Positions 1 through 11,773 of a DNA stretch of 64,000 nucleotides are shown piece by piece; positions within the stretch are counted from its first letter, which is position 1, and the number at the start of each line of letters is the position of its first letter. The translations under genes and the position numbers were made by a program. The notes beneath the pieces are model-generated. The model saw nothing but the letters and a program-made list of their open reading frames with translations, was not told the DNA's origin and did not search any database. The stretch comes from Nemertoderma westbladi (Eukaryota; Xenacoelomorpha; Nemertodermatida; Nemertodermatidae), in contig JAUCBJ010007881.1 of NCBI GenBank assembly GCA_032718475.1, forward strand, positions 19,760 through 83,759. The letters are read 5' to 3'.

Positions 1-782
1 GAACACAGCCAAATGAGACAGTGAAGTGGCGAGGTGAAACGGCGAAAGCAATGTCCTTCAAATCGGAGGCGACTTTGTTCCAGTGTCAAGCTTGGGGGAA
101 CCAATGAGACACCTCCAATGTTATATAGTGTCTGGTTGGAGATGTGTGCATTGTACTTGACACAATGAACCTGGCGTAGCATTCTTGTGAATGTGCCATC
201 CAGAGATTTAGTGTCCTCCGCAGTTAGAGCCCAGCATGGACTCCCATAGAGGAGTACTGGAATTACTGCTGCTCTAAATAATCGGACCTTAAGATTCCGA
301 TTAATTCTGTGTGACTTCCAAATCCTGGAAAGCCTATTCAGGGCTGCCCATGCCTTTCCCTTACGTATTTGAAGGTCCTAACTTCCTAATCCTAACTAAC
401 TAAAAATTAAAACTAACTTCCGGATCCATGATCCCAGGTAACAGAAGTCATCCACAGGCTCAAGCGTACCATCCTTTGAGCTTATGCGCATCCGGTCAGT
501 GACTTGCTGAGGACTTTCAAAGTTAACTGTCAAAATTTTGGTCTTTTTGGAGTTAATAAAACCAACACTAGAAGCAGCCTGTTCTAATGAGCTGAGGAGC
601 CGTTGGGCTCCCTCTAGTGGTTCTGAGAGTACTCCTAAGTCATCAGCTAAGTCTAGATCAGTTAGGTACTTGGCAGGATTTCCTCGACTTTTGTAGCCAG
701 TAGGTGGAGTAACCATCACCCCATCATTATTATGATGATTTAAGTACATGCGTAGAACATAGCCAACCACAATTATGAACAA
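1..782 (-). mobile_element. Degraded RTE-like non-LTR retrotransposon RT fragment
   Basis: Minus-strand frames here read as the C-terminal part of a non-LTR reverse transcriptase. The frame at 396-782 carries a degenerate catalytic box (LADD in place of FADD) followed by a KTK segment and the DDFCYLGSWI motif that follows the RT palm in RTE-like elements. A second frame below about 360 carries the downstream LLYGSPCW segment. The frames are not continuous: the coding sequence breaks between about 360 and 420. The element is therefore a dead, truncated copy, probably running off the left edge. A related fragment lies at 6046-6680. The RT assignment is firm; the clade is an inference from motif spacing. 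Confidence 0.7.
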
Positions 783-1389
783 GAATGGCGCAAGATAGTG
801 ATACTTTAAACGTAGAAAGGAAAATTAGAGAGATTTGTTTCTTAGAGAAATCATCGCTACATTTAGGGCGTCCAATTGAAGATTTCCAAAGAGCTGTGGA
901 ATAGGTTTCCAGTTGAGATGTGAATTTGCTAAAGCAATTGAGCACTACCTGTTACAACTGTTATAGTAGATGATTGAGATTAATGACCAACTGCTAACTT
1001 ATGCAGTTAACCAAACACTGCAACTAGAACGCCATCAAGATGGCTTTAAACGAACCTGTCTTACACAGACTCCAAGAAACAGATGGGATTGGAAGATGCA
1101 AACCAAGAATGACTTGCATCAACCAAAAAACTGCCTCCCATCTAATGTAATACACATTCGCCTAGGCAAACAAATCATAATCACAATTACTACGATGATG
1201 TGTGAAATGGTATCCATATCCGCAACCTGAGAAACGGCCCAAAAGAGCAGTTTATTCTGCGGAGGGGTCTTTTCTGTATTAGATAAATAAAATAAAGAAC
1301 ACTATAATTACAGTATTTATACCTGATACATTCTCAGTTAGCCTAATAAAAACATCGGAGCAACCAATATAATGTACATGTACAAGCAT
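783..1389. other. Intergenic, no gene recognised
   Basis: AT-rich sequence with short open frames but no recognisable protein. A stretch of about 20 bases near 1041 (tggctttaaacgaacctg) recurs near 7282, so part of this is an interspersed repeat. Confidence 0.4.
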
Positions 1390-1399
1390 CCTATGAAAG

Positions 1400-2461
1400 G
1401 TGTTCGGACACTTCCCCCCCGGACACTTCCCCCCCGCGGACACTTCCCCCCCGACTCGACTGTTCTTAACTTCGCACATTCGTATTTTTCATTTTGTAAG
1501 GTAAACGGACCGCTTGTATCCAGATAAGTTGTATCCAATTTTCCTTTCGTAGCGCAGAAAGTGATCTTTTGCATCCCGATTTTACATTTTATATCCAAGT
1601 TTTATTTATGGGTTTTATCAATGCAATTACATCGTATTGTTTGCTAATCTTCAAACAATTAATTATATTAGATGACCTATAAATTCCATCCCCGGAATGA
1701 TATACTGTTTTTATTAACTATAGAATTATAAAAATTAATTGTTTTAATTATAGGTATTATTATGTAATAGTCTTCTTCAAATTGTAGCAGATGGGGATGA
1801 ATATTATTGTTGCAATCAAAATTATACCTCTCCAGGGTAAAATCGGTGTGCGTCGACCTGTATTCTGTGTTCAGCATTACTTATTGATATATATATTACT
1901 ACTATACATACTATATAGATATTATACACACTACATATTAAATTTCCTGGTTACTTGCAATATTTTTAATAGGATTTTGTTGAATTATATAATATTGTAG
2001 TAATTTATATATTAAATTGGTTAACATTCAATACAGCTCCTACTTTAGGCTTAGTCAATTTATTATCTGATGATACAAACATGAATTAATTATTTCAAAG
2101 AAGCGGGGGTTTGGGGGCGGTAGCCCCCAACAAAAGAAGCGGGGGTTTGGGGGCGGCAGCCCCCAATTAAAAGAAATTAAAAGAATTAAAGGAATTAAAA
2201 GAAAAACAAACAAAATTTGACTATAAAAATGTTTCTTTTATAATTTTGAAAAAACTTGTCTAGATACAACTTGTCCTGTAACCATCTTTAACTTTTGTTT
2301 ATTGCTTTGATGCACCCAGATTAATTTTAACACTTTAACTGGGGGGGAAGTGTCCGGGGGGCAAGTGTCCGGGGGGGAAGTGTCCGGGGGGGAAGTGTCC
2401 TACTTGGGCGGGGGGGAAGTGTCCGGGGGGGAAGTGTCCGGGGGGGAAGTGTCCTAGATCC
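1400..2461. mobile_element. Fold-back type DNA element with tandem-repeat inverted termini
   Basis: The left end (1406-1453) is about three tandem copies of ggacacttccccccc. The right end (2341-2454) is about seven copies of its reverse complement, with one small interruption, so the termini can pair as long inverted repeats. The unit is bracketed by an identical 10-bp direct repeat, cctatgaaag, at 1390-1399 and 2462-2471, which looks like a target-site duplication. The interior is AT-rich and has two near-identical copies of an agcgggggtttgggggcgg unit at 2103-2166. No transposase was seen, so it is non-autonomous. A 9-10 bp duplication would fit Mutator-like or Foldback elements; that is inference. 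Confidence 0.65.
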
Positions 2462-2471
2462 CCTATGAAAG

Positions 2472-3534
2472 TTTGTGAAATGTTCCCTTAAGTCTACCCA
2501 ACAGCCGTTGGTACCCGGCTGGCAGCCACCCTGGTTCAGTTTTATGGTTTTGTTAGTTTAATCGACAGCTGTTGTAAACGTATATACAAAACCTACTAAG
2601 CCTTTGCATTCCAATTGAGCTTAGCCTAAGTTGATGACAGTATTATAACGATGACAATTAGGCCCTATAGATACATACGATATATAAATGATGTACTGCT
2701 TGACATTACACTAACTGGCTGAATAGAGATAGAACTATAATAATACGTTTGGCATTCTGTCAGATTTCAGTAGTAAGTAACCTCATAATAATTGCTAAAT
2801 ATCAATCACCTGAAAAACATTTCAAGCAAGGGAGTTGTGGGTATTTAATTTCGCGTTCAATAATGTTGAAAATATGCAAATATTTCGAATATCGCACTTC
2901 GAATCGTTCCCAACTTTTTTATTCAACAACTAGACAACAATTGATAAATACTTGCGTTTACAATTTTACAATGCATGCAAGTGGTTTCAAGCCATTTGGT
3001 GAACATACATAGTGACATATATAGTGATATAGGTAAATATATCCATCGTGTTTTTGCCGGCCTCAGCTTTAGACAAAAACTACCCAGTCTAAAGACAGGT
3101 TCGTTATTACCGAGCTTTCGATTTGCACTTTAAAAATGTAAGAATTGAGAATACTCGAAACGTGTCCCAGAAGTCACTTTGCAGCGTAACAAAATTCATT
3201 AATAGTACTAATTAATTGTAAGCTGGGATAATATCACTGGGACAATCACTCCCGAAGTTATATTCTGTGTATTATCGCAGACTGATGATGATGTCAGATA
3301 GTGGCTCAAATTGCCTGCAAGTTAAATACAGTTTATTTTATTGTTTTGGTTAGAAAACACAGCCACTGTAATCTGCTCCTTTCTATTAGATAGTTTCAGT
3401 GGGATAACAATGTGCGCAACCTGTTGAATTTTAAAAGCTATGAAACAAAAAAAAATACGACAAAACCTGTCTCACAGAAACAATCAACAGTGAAACCTTA
3501 GCTATAAATGAAATATATATAAAAAATATATGTA
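2472..3534. other. Intergenic, no gene recognised
   Basis: AT-rich DNA with no convincing coding frame, splice-bounded exon or RNA gene. A CT-rich microsatellite begins just to the right (3558-3601). Confidence 0.4.
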
Positions 3535-3564
3535 TCTATACCTATAAAAATCAAATTCTGTCTG

Positions 3565-3601
<37 letters not shown>

Positions 3602-3829
3602 GTGTTCGAACTCCTCCAAAACGGGCAGAGGGATTGCGCTGGGACTTGGCATGTGTGTATAACTTTAACCAGCGGTCGTTATAGGCCACTTTTCGAAAAG
3701 TATAATTCACGTTCGGTACCGGTACTGGGTACCGGTACGTCAGTAGGCCTATACCGGTACCAGTACGCCAGTAGGCATATGCCGGTAGCGGGAAATACCG
3801 GGTAACATGCCTCGGGTATTGCCTGCTAG
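3535..3829 (+). mobile_element. Possible non-autonomous Helitron-like element
   Basis: The unit begins TCTATACC and ends GCCTGCTAG, matching the TC...CTRR ends expected of Helitrons. It sits between an A (3534) and a T (3830), as Helitron insertions do. A CCGGTA/TACCGG inverted pair lies upstream of the 3' end. Inside are a CT-rich microsatellite (3558-3601) and repeated ccggtacc blocks. No Rep/helicase protein is present. The 3' hairpin is not well placed, so a different short interspersed repeat remains possible. Confidence 0.35.
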
Positions 3830-4224
3830 TAAAACATAATAATAAAAATTCAAATTAAATTTGAAATTGAAGAAAATTAAGAGTGTTAATTTCAAAAATA
3901 TAAGTTATATTTTTGACGTGTTATAGCCCAATCATATTCAGAAGAGACAATTATTGTGTGAACAGAAAAGATAATGAAGTAAATATTGCACCTTCAAAGT
4001 ATCGTATGCGTTCATTAACAACAGCAAAATCCTGGCTGCTGTGGGAGTTTGAAATGAACAACTACGACATTAATGACATTTACATTTCAAGATAAATTCG
4101 TTTATTAACACAATACAATTATGCTAAATTTAATTGTTCTTCGTATTGAAATAAATCCGCCTTAATATTTTTTTGTAATCATTGACTAACATTTAATATC
4201 ATTATAAATTATCTATTCCTTTAG

Positions 4225-6809
4225 ATGAAGAGTTACATTTTGTGTGCAGTTATTTGTGTTGTAGTACTGAGCTGTACACTGACAAATGCGCAGCCAAATA
4301 TGCATAGCTTCTCTGCGCCAATGTCCCATGTCCAATGGCTTAAACGGAATGGACAAGGAGTCAAGGTAATGTGTAGTTAGTTTACTTGGTATAATAATAG
4401 ACCAATATATATATTATAGTTTAATTATTGAAAGTAAAACTTACAGTTAGTTATACCATAGAAGGCGGACTAGCTCAGTTGGGCATTATATGTGTAAATA
4501 TGACTAGATGTTGCATTTTGTTCCTGAAATGAAACAAATGTCACCATTTGGTTTTCCACTAATTGTTGGGGCCTGTGGTAATCAGGTATCTGGAGCAAAC
4601 GGCTGAAACTCCACACAGGAGTTGCAGGGATCACGTTCTCTGGCCACTGCCAACATAACAACAAACTTTAGGATATCTAAATTATCGTATTTTTGTGACA
4701 TATTATGTAAATTACTATTTTAAGTCAGGGGTTATGAACAGAGCAAGAAGCGTAATGCACAGCATGTGAAGTTTAAATGAAAGTATTTGCATGGGATCAT
4801 TTCTTGCCCATAATATGATTTTCAGCATCAAGATATATCAAGGCAGTCCAGTGAAGGGCGCCAGAAGTTGTAAGTTATACGTAATTATGATGGAGACCAT
4901 TTGAAAGAATGAAAAAGAACACCACAGCGCTGTCAATGGCTACTAAGGTTGCCGAGATTGATCTCCGGGCCAGTGGGTGTTTGGGGGTGATCGTGATCAA
5001 CTGCGATGAGGATAGCAGTGGTCGAGGAATACTTCGATACTCCACACCACAGCTTCCAGAAGAAGGCTTATGTGATCGAGCTCCTCCAGTGTGCCCGAGT
5101 TAATCACGCCAAACCGGAGGAGATATGGCAGGGATAATTACCGTGAGCCACAGTTTATTAGCAGTGGCTAAGTTTGTTGAAGTGAGATTAACTTTTGATA
5201 ATAGAAGAAAACAGCACGCGATTTTCTTTTATACTTTTCATTGTAGTGGCCGCTTGCGACTATTGTAGTGGTCAGTCGCGTGGTGTCCAACAAGGAGACG
5301 GACTCAGTCCATATCTATTCATCCTTTACATCACCGATTTGATCACGTACATCCTGTATAGTCACCGCTTCGCAATGTAGTCAGTCACTCGATTAAGCTG
5401 CCACTGATTTCATCACCACATTATGCAGAACTCAAGGATTCCACCAGTTAGATGAAGGCCGCTGTGTTTGTGTGGGGAACCAACCAGCCACTTATTTCCA
5501 TCTGATCCAATGCCACCGGAACAAAAGTTCATTGTCATACTGGGCCTCACTATAGCTTTTGAAAACATATATTATCCAAATTTTAACAACTAATTATTAT
5601 TATAGGCTATGTTTGTGTTTTATACCTTCCTGTATTTTTCTTTTAACTTATATTTTATTGCATTGGGGCTTAACCATACTAACACCATGCCACGACCCTG
5701 GCATGGCTTCATCCTGATTATATATATTGTAGTGGCCGCTTGTGACATTCTTAATTGTTAGAGTCACTCCTAGGTAGTTAAATAGGTTCACAAATTCGAT
5801 TGCTGTGTACCTCTGTAGGTGAGCTTGCCGTTGTTACATAGGTAGACTCCATGACGAAAAGTGATTGGTTTGGTTTTTGTTGAGTTAACCTTTAGATCAT
5901 TGGCACAATAAACCGATAGAGTCAATGAGTGTCTGCGCCTCTATGGAGTTACCAGTTATGGCGACATAACTTTTAACTTTATGTTAATTGCCTTATGGAG
6001 TTTTAATTGCCTTATGGGGTGTTAATTGCCTTACTACTACTACTACTAGGCCGAGCGAACTCGGACAGTGGAAATGAGATCCTTCCAGGCTTCCCGATTC
6101 TCCATAGTTTCTCTCAAGTTCAGTATCCCTTTCAAGCTGGTCTATATATGTTATAGCCGGTCCTCCACTGGTACGCTTTCCGTGAGTTGGTTGCCAGAAA
6201 TGTAGGTCTGGAATGACCTCGTCTTTACTTCTCCAGCAGTGCCCACTGAATTTGAATCTGCGTTCATGGGTGTTGTTGATACAAATGGTATAGTACCATA
6301 GAGCTCGGCGTTTGTCATGTGTTGTCTCCAGCTGATGTTTAGGGCTGCCCTTAGTAGTCTTGTGTAGCAACCATAAATTCGGTGTTCAAGTGATTTCGTC
6401 AATGTCCAGGTCTCACCCCCGTATAAAAGTACACTTTCCACTGTGGCTCGAAAGAACTTAGTCTTCAGGTGCCTGGAGAGATCTGATTTCCAGATGGTAT
6501 TCATTTTTGATAGAGCTACCCAAGCCTGTGCTTTCCTAACTTCTTATGTCCTTTTTGCTACTCTCTATCCATGATCCAAGGTACTGGAAGTCGTCGACCT
6601 TCCTTAGTTGATTATTATCAATGGTTGTCAAGTTTCCATCATCATTTGGCATCATTAACACCTTATGGGGTGTTAATTGCCTTAATTATGCTAATTGCAT
6701 TTGGAATAATAATTAATAATTAATATTTTAATTTTTTTACTTTAAGGAAACTGATAAATGTAGCCGTTTAATCGATGCGATGTATTCCTACATTTCTGAA
6801 GTAAAGCAG
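4225..6809 (+). CDS. Candidate small secreted protein, two exons visible (4225-4365, 6747-6809)
   Basis: Exon one starts at an ATG directly after a splice acceptor (cctttag) and ends at a donor (aag|gtaatg). It encodes 47 residues: a typical signal peptide of about 22 residues (MKSYILCAVICVVVLSCTLT, then NA), then a Gln-initiated mature sequence with a Lys-Arg pair (WLKRNG) suited to proprotein cleavage. Exon two is 63 bp, bounded by tttaag and a strong cag|gtaagt donor. It stays in phase 0 and encodes a helix-prone stretch containing DKCSRLIDAMYSYISEVKQ. Later exons were not located, and a 5' UTR exon is implied upstream. The layout resembles a neuropeptide or small secreted peptide precursor, but I recognise no family. 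The exon calls rest on splice signals and phase alone. Confidence 0.45.
4462..4680 (+). repeat. Possible tRNA-derived SINE relic in the intron
   Basis: The start, ggcggactagctcagttgg, matches the 5' end and A box of a tRNA (TAGCTCAGTTGG). No B box is evident downstream and no cloverleaf forms, so this is at most the degraded head of a SINE inside the intron of the candidate peptide gene. Confidence 0.2.
5225..5395 (+). mobile_element. Non-LTR RT fragment (palm upstream of catalytic box)
   Basis: A short frame contains GVQQGDGLSPYLFILYITDL, the conserved RT motif upstream of the catalytic FADD box in non-LTR elements. The frame ends shortly afterwards. It is an isolated relic in the intron of the candidate peptide gene. 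Confidence 0.6.
5730..5990 (-). mobile_element. Non-LTR RT fragment, degraded
   Basis: The minus strand reads a broken KTK-PITFRHG-LxYRG segment, the region between the RT catalytic box and the YLG motif. It contains stops and has no start. It lies opposite to the fragment at 5225 and next to the RTE-like fragment at 6046. Confidence 0.4.
6046..6680 (-). mobile_element. Degraded RTE-like non-LTR retrotransposon 3' end
   Basis: Reading leftwards on the minus strand there is VDDFQYLGSWI (near 6590), then KTKFFRATVESVLLYGGETW, then a C-terminal region with frameshifts. The order and motifs match the RT C-terminus of RTE-like elements and parallel the relic at 1-782. The 3' end carries a (gta)n run near 6030-6046. 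A similar cgagcga-ctcggac-gtggaaatgag stretch recurs near 61715, marking the same family. Confidence 0.65.
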
Positions 6810-8159
6810 GTAAGTTCATAGAAAACCTAACATAACAAAAATATCAAAATCTTTACTCCAACAGCAGCAGTAGCCAGCTTCACCTATTGTAGCATGGTCA
6901 ATTACGAATTTGTACCTGACCCATGGAATTTAAATTTACCACTTTATAACAAGGGCTAAAATAGTCCAACCTATACTCAGATATATTGTATTACAAGGTA
7001 GAAGAGAAAAGAGTTAAGGTAGAAAAATGCAGTGACGTAGTTGCTGAGACATTGTATTAGCTATTATTCTTTTTCCATCGATTAATATCATGGCCAACAT
7101 GGGTCGAAAGCTTTTACAGTTAAACAATACTAGTGCATGCTATCTATATGGACAGAATAGTATAGTGATTGTAGACATTGATACCAAGATCTATACAGCC
7201 TAATAGAAACTCTATATATATGTTTCCTATCATTTAACGTTAAAGTATTATTTTACTGGTTAGTCACTAGAAAGCCAGCAAGCTGGCTTTAAACGAACCT
7301 GCCCCTCAAACCAGTACACTGAGTGAGCGAAAATGAAAACACGAAAATTGCCATCAACTCAATGATAGAAACACCAGCTGCTGGTACTCATGAGGGCCTA
7401 GTAAGCTACTACTATTTATTGAATGGATAGCCCAAACTGCACAGAAGTAGGCCTATATTACTTGCTAAATTTATTACTCTCTCACTCTATCTCAGACAGT
7501 AATCAAACATCAACTGTTAGTTTGTATAATATATTACCCCGCCAGCTGAATAGCTCTTCCCAGTGGATCCTATGGGAATATCATTGTAAGCACAGGGCCG
7601 TTCAAATGTTTTATAGGTTGATGATAATGAATGATGAGGGACCCAACTACACTACGTTTGTCTATATGGACGGTCTCCTTACAGCCAGCTGACTGGCTTT
7701 TCTAATTTAATCATATTATTCTGCAACCAATAGTTTACTCATTTAGACGAATTAGTGCGTTTTTTTGCCGGACTAACAAATTTTGGCGACGTTCTGTGCG
7801 AGATTGGCGATATTTGAAAAGATTCTGAGGCTCAAATATGTTGCTCAAATGACTGAATAGCCCAAATAAAAAAGTTGGTGCATACTCGACGAGATGAAAT
7901 CGGTGAAATTCGACTTTAAAGTTTCAAAATTTTATTTTTCACTATTTTTCAGTGACCCCGTGATCGAAACGCCACAAAAAATATACAGTCTTGTGCGCAA
8001 CCAAAATTTTTGTTGAGTTTCTTATTAAAATTTTTGCGTACCTTCTTGAGTTTTTGAGATATTGGATGGTTATACATACACACACACACACAACAACGTC
8101 GTGTTTTTGAACGGCTCAACTCTTGACTTGAATCTCAGCTCTAATATATAATATCTATA
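6810..8159. other. Intergenic/intronic, interspersed repeats, no gene recognised
   Basis: A gccagcaagctggc hairpin followed by a repeated tggctttaaacgaacctg stretch lies near 7270-7305; the stretch recurs near 1041. A frame at 7423-7692 has no recognisable domain. A (ca)n microsatellite sits near 8074-8092. Confidence 0.35.
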
Positions 8160-9205
8160 ATATCTAATAATATCTAAGCTCTTGAATCCAATTAGAATAA
8201 AATGCAATAAAATAATCCGTGCAATCACTTTTAGTCACTACCAAGCGCATGCTGCTCCCTTATATAAACAATTAAATATTCTACCCTTAGGAAAATGCCA
8301 TGAACTTGAAGTTAATAAATTTATGTTTGATATAACTCACAAAAAAAAACCGCAACCACTACAACACTTTTTCCAACAAACTGCTAATATCCATCGCTAC
8401 CACACAAGATCCACAACTTCGCAAAACTTCTACATTCCATATGCCAGACTACAGCACACACAAAACTCACTGATGCACACCGGCCCAAAAATCTGGAACA
8501 AACTACCCCCCTCATTAAAAAACTCAGTATCTCGTAAATCGCTTTCTCGAAAACTGAAGAAACATTTCCTATTCGACCTACAGTAACAATTACTTATTAA
8601 ACGACTTTACTCTCCCCTCTGTCTTAGTCTGCACCCACACCCCGGACCCAACTTGTGTCTCTATTAACGATACACAGTGCACTCTGTGCGTCACGTGGAA
8701 GATTGGTACACTGCCTCCGCCATGTTGTTTTCGCATGGTAGATGGTAAATAATTCTAGATAGCTCCAATAAATTCTAGACAACTTCAATCGTTACACTCT
8801 AATCGCAACAATCGCTGCCTCTCCCTTAGTCCCTACCTCTACCCCCACCCCCCCCCCCCCCCCTCCCACGCCCCTACCCCCCCCCCCCCCCCCCACCACC
8901 CCCTCCCCCTTATTTTAATACACCACATGAACATATAAACATATATTATCTCACTGATAGTCTACACTAGCTTCGCTACAGACTACAGTGGGAATAACTA
9001 ATACTATACTTTCAACATGACTGTGCCACTGCCGATTTAAGTTTAATGTGTCTAATTGTCTAATATCACATTACCATTGTATATTTACAGTACAGTATGT
9101 TGTTCAGTTACATTCAAAATGTTATGCTGTGCTATGTTTTATATGTAACTAATATACGAGCTCGCGAGGGCTCATCGAATTGAATTGAATCGAATTGAAT
9201 TGACA
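8160..9205 (+). mobile_element. CR1/L2-like non-LTR retrotransposon 3' end
   Basis: The frame at 8182-8586 is the C-terminal tail that follows the RT domain in CR1/L2-like elements: NKIIRAITF, then PLYKQLNILPL, then HRYHTRSTT, then GPKIWNKLPPSLK. The stop is followed by a 3' untranslated region with long C-runs (8848-8894) and a terminal run of ttgaat-type repeats at 9178-9202, the simple-repeat tail usual for this group. The 5' part with the RT core is missing. A second copy of the same tail region is at 61755-61960. Confidence 0.7.
8848..8894. repeat. Poly-C rich tract
   Basis: Two long C homopolymers separated by a few bases, with further C-rich sequence to about 8909. Length is likely unreliable in the assembly. 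Confidence 0.85.
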
Positions 9206-10589
9206 AGAACTACCCTGGCCTATTAGAGGCATGTTCGTTATTATAATGTTTGATTTATCTATAATATGGTTACGTGACAATGGTGTATCCACGCAAATAA
9301 TATAATAATAATATTAAACTGAAAATCGTCTGTCGTCGTCATTGTTATACTGGGTGGAGCCGTTATTGTGGGCTTCATAAATCTTTGACTGGGATCTGCG
9401 GGCAGTTAATAAATGGGAATTTCCTGCGTTGTATCGTAGTGATTTAAGCTGATAAGTAGGTGGTGTATATGATACGTAATGGTATATGTGAAAAATTAGC
9501 CTCGTATTCTGTTGTGTGTGGTATTATTATATACAGCGGACATAGATTTTTAGACGAAGATTTTTATTCTGCGCAATAAAGAACCAGCAGCGTATTAAAC
9601 ACATAGTTAACACAGATGCGATCCTGGTAGGATTTAGCCTGATCGAATATCAGACACTGCAACCTTGTAATTTACATTCACACAATCCCGGAAGGATTTA
9701 CCCTGGATAAAGTGTAATGCATCAAACCGGTTAATTTATATTTAGACAATCCTTTAAGGATTTATACATTGATCTAAAATGGAATGTTGAGAACCTGTTA
9801 ATTAAGGATCCAAAGATTGAAAGCCAAACATCAGGTTAATATGGGACGAATTTACTCCATTTAATATTACATTGGACTAGTTTTCGGTTTATGCATTGTA
9901 GTTCTGTAATAAATGTGGTATTTATTGATTTATATACCAGTGATTGCGATTGGTCAATAAATACATTATAAAGATATATGTAGTCCATATATATGTCCAA
10001 TGGATAACTGGTTCCTGATAGGGAAATAAAGAAAAAAGGTTTGGATAGTTATGATGTGTTCAACCTTTGGAGTTAGTATGCCACCCTCATTGCCTCACGG
10101 GTAACAGATGGGCTAAAATGTGGGTCCAGTTTATGACAAAACATAATTAAAGTTATTACATTCGAACGTATTGTAGGTGAGAACGATAATAATTTATTTA
10201 TTTATTCAGTTACAAATCAATTACGATATCTCGATACTGTACTGCTGCTTTTTACTTATTGATCAAATATAGGGCCTATATACACAGATAATGCACAAAC
10301 AATATACAATATGTAATAATAGTGTAGCTCATCTACCCCTGGAATGCTCAATAATCAAACATAATGGAGAAACCAATTAATATCAGATAGAAAAATAAGT
10401 AACCTCGATGCACTTCGTTTCCTAGACAATTCTAATAATGATTTTCTTGAGTTGTCCAACGATATCATCATTGACCTCAGACTGAAAAATCATGCTCCAG
10501 CAGAATTTACTCTTGACCCGGCTCTTAGAGGTCCAATTGAGATATTCCCTCCTAGTACTTTGTCAGAACACATAAACATGAAAGAGATT
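9206..10589. other. Intergenic; three degenerate repeats with small hairpins
   Basis: Mostly AT-rich with no gene. Around 9615-9770 a motif of the form atcc-NNNN-aggattta occurs three times at spacings of about 60-70 bp, each able to form a short hairpin. Confidence 0.4.
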
Positions 10590-11020
10590 GGCCCGCAGAT
10601 CATCAAGCACTTCATTGTGGTTCATCTACATTTCTTGCAGGATAGATCATGGTCGTGGTCGTGGTCGGGTGTATTTAAGACATAACAGACACAGGGGGAA
10701 TGTATTGTATACATGTTTTACGTTGCTTAGTTACAATACAAGAGTTATCAAATTGAACAGCTGCAGAAGAAGTAGGATTTGTAATCCCAAGACCACCATA
10801 GCGCCCTGGTGATCTAATATGTCCTTAAGGCCTGAGTCGCAAAAGGAACGCAACATAGATGGGATTAATCGCTTATAGATTCTCATCCAAAAAAGATCCT
10901 CATCACCTTGAATTGAATGAATAAATTGAATTGAATTGAAGTCTCTTCTTTATATTAGAATTATTAAAATAAAAACAAATAAGTACGGAAATTTACAATA
11001 TACATGAATTGAATTGAACG
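10590..11020 (-). mobile_element. Degraded retroelement C-terminal fragment with ttgaa-type tail
   Basis: The minus strand between about 10910 and 10690 reads, across a frameshift, IPSMLRSF then GRYGGLGITNPTSSAA. This resembles the LPxRxGGLGIxNP motif seen near the end of some invertebrate RT polyproteins. It is broken and lacks the catalytic core. (Gaatt)n runs lie at 10914-10938 and 11005-11018. The plus-strand frame at 10452-10685 is its shadow. Confidence 0.3.
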
Positions 11021-11773
11021 CTGAATCTGAATTTGTTATTATTACAAATAACCACATCAAAAGCTACCAGTGCTACCAATAAACTATAAAACATTTTATG
11101 TATTTAAAACATTAATGAAAAAGAGGGGAAGCCCACCAAGGCCAATTGCACTTATTGGGGGCGCTGCGCAGCATCACAAAAGATTTATTAATTTGACTAC
11201 GTCACTGGGAAGTGAATTCCATAATGGCACTACTCTATTGGCAAACAAATGTAACACCGCTGGAAAAATATCCATCTAGAACTCAAGCTATGTGTAAATG
11301 CAGCATATGCTCCACTTAGCTCAGTTTCAGCTATTTCTCCTAACTTTTCGATCTGTTCACACCACCCTGCAACCTTACACTTGGCAAACATTGAAATTAA
11401 GTCTTGTGAAAGTTCCTATGACACCGACTTCTAAAATTGTTGGCAAGTAATAATATACTTCTGAATATCATTGTATATATTGAATATCATTATTATCTAT
11501 TGAATATCATTATTAGGCCCTCTCTATCGATTTTTCAGAAGCACCAGCTGGTGTTTTTATCATTGTGTCAATGGACGGCGTTTTAAGTCTATATTTCGAG
11601 CCCAGAGGCTATGGAGGGAGTAGGCGAGTATGCCAGAGACCTTAGAATCCTGTCAGCCAGTGGAGTTGCTGTGAAAATTTATCGTTAGCGTTAGAGTAGT
11701 TTTGGCTGAAGATGAGTCAGTCAGCCAGTCACGAGCAATACTTACAGTTCGTAACCTCTCGGTTCGGTTGGTT

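Noticed and set aside
4466-4540. tRNA gene starting ggcggactagctcagttgg
   Set aside because: Only the A-box region matches; there is no B box and no cloverleaf or CCA-side acceptor stem.
7263-7325. Third exon of the candidate peptide gene (after gttag, in phase, ending TGA)
   Set aside because: The core tggctttaaacgaacctg recurs near 1041 and the start forms a gccagcaagctggc hairpin, so it looks like an interspersed repeat rather than an exon.
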